This document shows, piece after piece, positions 5,278-5,886 of a stretch of DNA of 5,886 nt. The position numbers and the translations under genes were made by a program. The stretch is from the NCBI GenBank assembly GCA_018648945.1, contig JABGQJ010000141.1:1-5886 (forward strand), given 5' to 3'. This DNA is from Victivallales bacterium (GTDB lineage Bacteria > Verrucomicrobiota > Lentisphaeria > Oligosphaerales > Lenti-02). The notes beneath the pieces are model-generated. The model saw nothing but the letters and a program-made list of their open reading frames with translations, was not told where the DNA came from and searched no databases. Position 1 is the first letter of the stretch; each line of letters begins with the position of its first letter.

Positions 5278-5886
5278 ATGAGCATGTTTCTGTTGATCGC
5301 CATCGTGGTTCTGATGTGTGGCGCACCTGCGGGGGCGCAGTCCACTGACAGCGTGGTTGCCCGAGTTCAAGACGAGGTGATCACTGCGTTTGAGGTGTAC
5401 GAGGAGAGCCAGCGGCTGGAGGACACGCTCCGCTCGAAGCTGGGGGGCAAGGAACTGGAGGAGGCACTGGCTGCATTGCGGAACCATACGGCCGTCCGCA
5501 TTGTGGAGCAGGAGCTGATCTATGCCGAGTTCCAGACGCTTGGGGTGGAGCTTCCGGCCAATCTGGTGCAGCTGCGTCTGGACCGCTTCGCGAAGACCCA
5601 GGCGAACGGCGATCGCGCCAAGTTCGAGGCGCTCGTGGAGGAGCGCGGCCTGACGATGAAGGAGTTTGAGGACAAGGTCTATCGCGCCCTGGCCATCGAG
5701 CTTCTGGTGCGTGAGAAGGTAAGGCGGAACATCGACATCGGCCCGGCCCAAGTGAAGGCCTACTACGACGAGCACCGCGCGGAATTCATGCGCCCTGCCG
5801 AGGTGCGTCTCCAAGACATCGTCATCAAGGCTGATGGCAAATACGAGGGGAAGCAGGAAGAGACGGCCGCCAAGGTGCTCGCCGAG
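5278..5886 (+). CDS. SurA-like periplasmic chaperone / PPIase, N-terminal part (3' partial)
   Basis: The frame runs open from ATG 5278 to the right edge, giving 203 residues. Residues 1-20 look like a signal peptide: hydrophobic core FLLIAIVVLM, then an AGA/Q cleavage site. The cysteine at 14 lacks a lipobox, so a lipoprotein is unlikely. The mature part starts VVARVQDEVITAFEVYEE (26-43), the hallmark start of SurA_N / PpiD-type domains. Helical segments follow, with EQELIYAEFQTLGVELP and a conserved YRALAIELLVREKVRRNI helix. VKAYYDEHRAEFMRPAEVRLQDIVI then leads into an expected parvulin (PPIC) domain, which falls largely outside the window. Such proteins escort outer-membrane proteins through the periplasm, supporting a diderm envelope. 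The signal peptide lacks a positive n-region when started at 5278; the in-frame ATG 5215 would add 21 residues including R and K. It stands alone behind the tRNA. PrsA or PpiD-like alternatives cannot be excluded without the C-terminus. Confidence 0.85.
   Translation, partial: MSMFLLIAIVVLMCGAPAGAQSTDSVVARVQDEVITAFEVYEESQRLEDTLRSKLGGKELEEALAALRNHTAVRIVEQELIYAEFQTLGVELPANLVQLRLDRFAKTQANGDRAKFEALVEERGLTMKEFEDKVYRALAIELLVREKVRRNIDIGPAQVKAYYDEHRAEFMRPAEVRLQDIVIKADGKYEGKQEETAAKVLAE

Noticed and set aside
5093..5281. Small 62-codon plus-strand frame after the tRNA
   Set aside because: Its start lies within the tRNA 3' end and it overlaps the SurA-like start; there is no Shine-Dalgarno and no recognisable protein feature.
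5245..5814. A 189-codon minus-strand frame
   Set aside because: It is antisense to the SurA-like gene, which has a signal peptide and family motifs on the other strand.

Overview
The window is a high-GC bacterial chromosomal stretch with no phage, IS, CRISPR or plasmid signal. The gene set includes a five-bladed beta-propeller glycosidase, a membrane-anchored eukaryote-like kinase with an N-terminal zinc ribbon, and an exported SurA-type chaperone, which implies a Gram-negative envelope. This mix resembles glycan-degrading lineages of the PVC superphylum (Lentisphaerota, Kiritimatiellota, Planctomycetota) or Hydrogenedentota-like bacteria. The lineage is a guess from gene content only; no rRNA or ribosomal protein is present to fix it.

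Layout. (1) Positions 3-722 (+) hold the C-terminal part of a GH43/GH130-like beta-propeller glycosidase cut by the left edge. (2) A 140-nt spacer contains an imperfectly repeated 12-mer. (3) Positions 863-2092 (+) encode a DUF1015 protein. Only 3 nt later, mutM (2096-2926, +) encodes the 8-oxoguanine DNA glycosylase, so the two probably share one transcript. (4) A convergent gap of 83 nt carries a tandem heptad repeat, consensus AGRAKTC. (5) Positions 3010-4872 (-) encode a 620-aa zinc ribbon / kinase-fold / transmembrane / C-terminal domain protein. Its catalytic HRD motif reads HGH, so it is predicted to be a pseudokinase. (6) A divergent promoter region lies upstream of it. (7) tRNA-Glu(UUC) with encoded CCA occupies 5023-5098, followed by a C-rich, G-poor tract. 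(8) Positions 5278-5886 (+) encode the start of a secreted SurA-like chaperone, cut by the right edge.

How the genes relate. Only DUF1015 and mutM look like an operon; the rest are independent units without a shared pathway. I do not see a clear new multi-gene system. The most interesting object is the predicted membrane pseudokinase: it keeps the ATP-binding residues but has lost the catalytic aspartate, and it carries an unassigned domain predicted to lie outside the membrane. The heptad repeat and the G1-U72 wobble in the tRNA-Glu acceptor stem are secondary curiosities.
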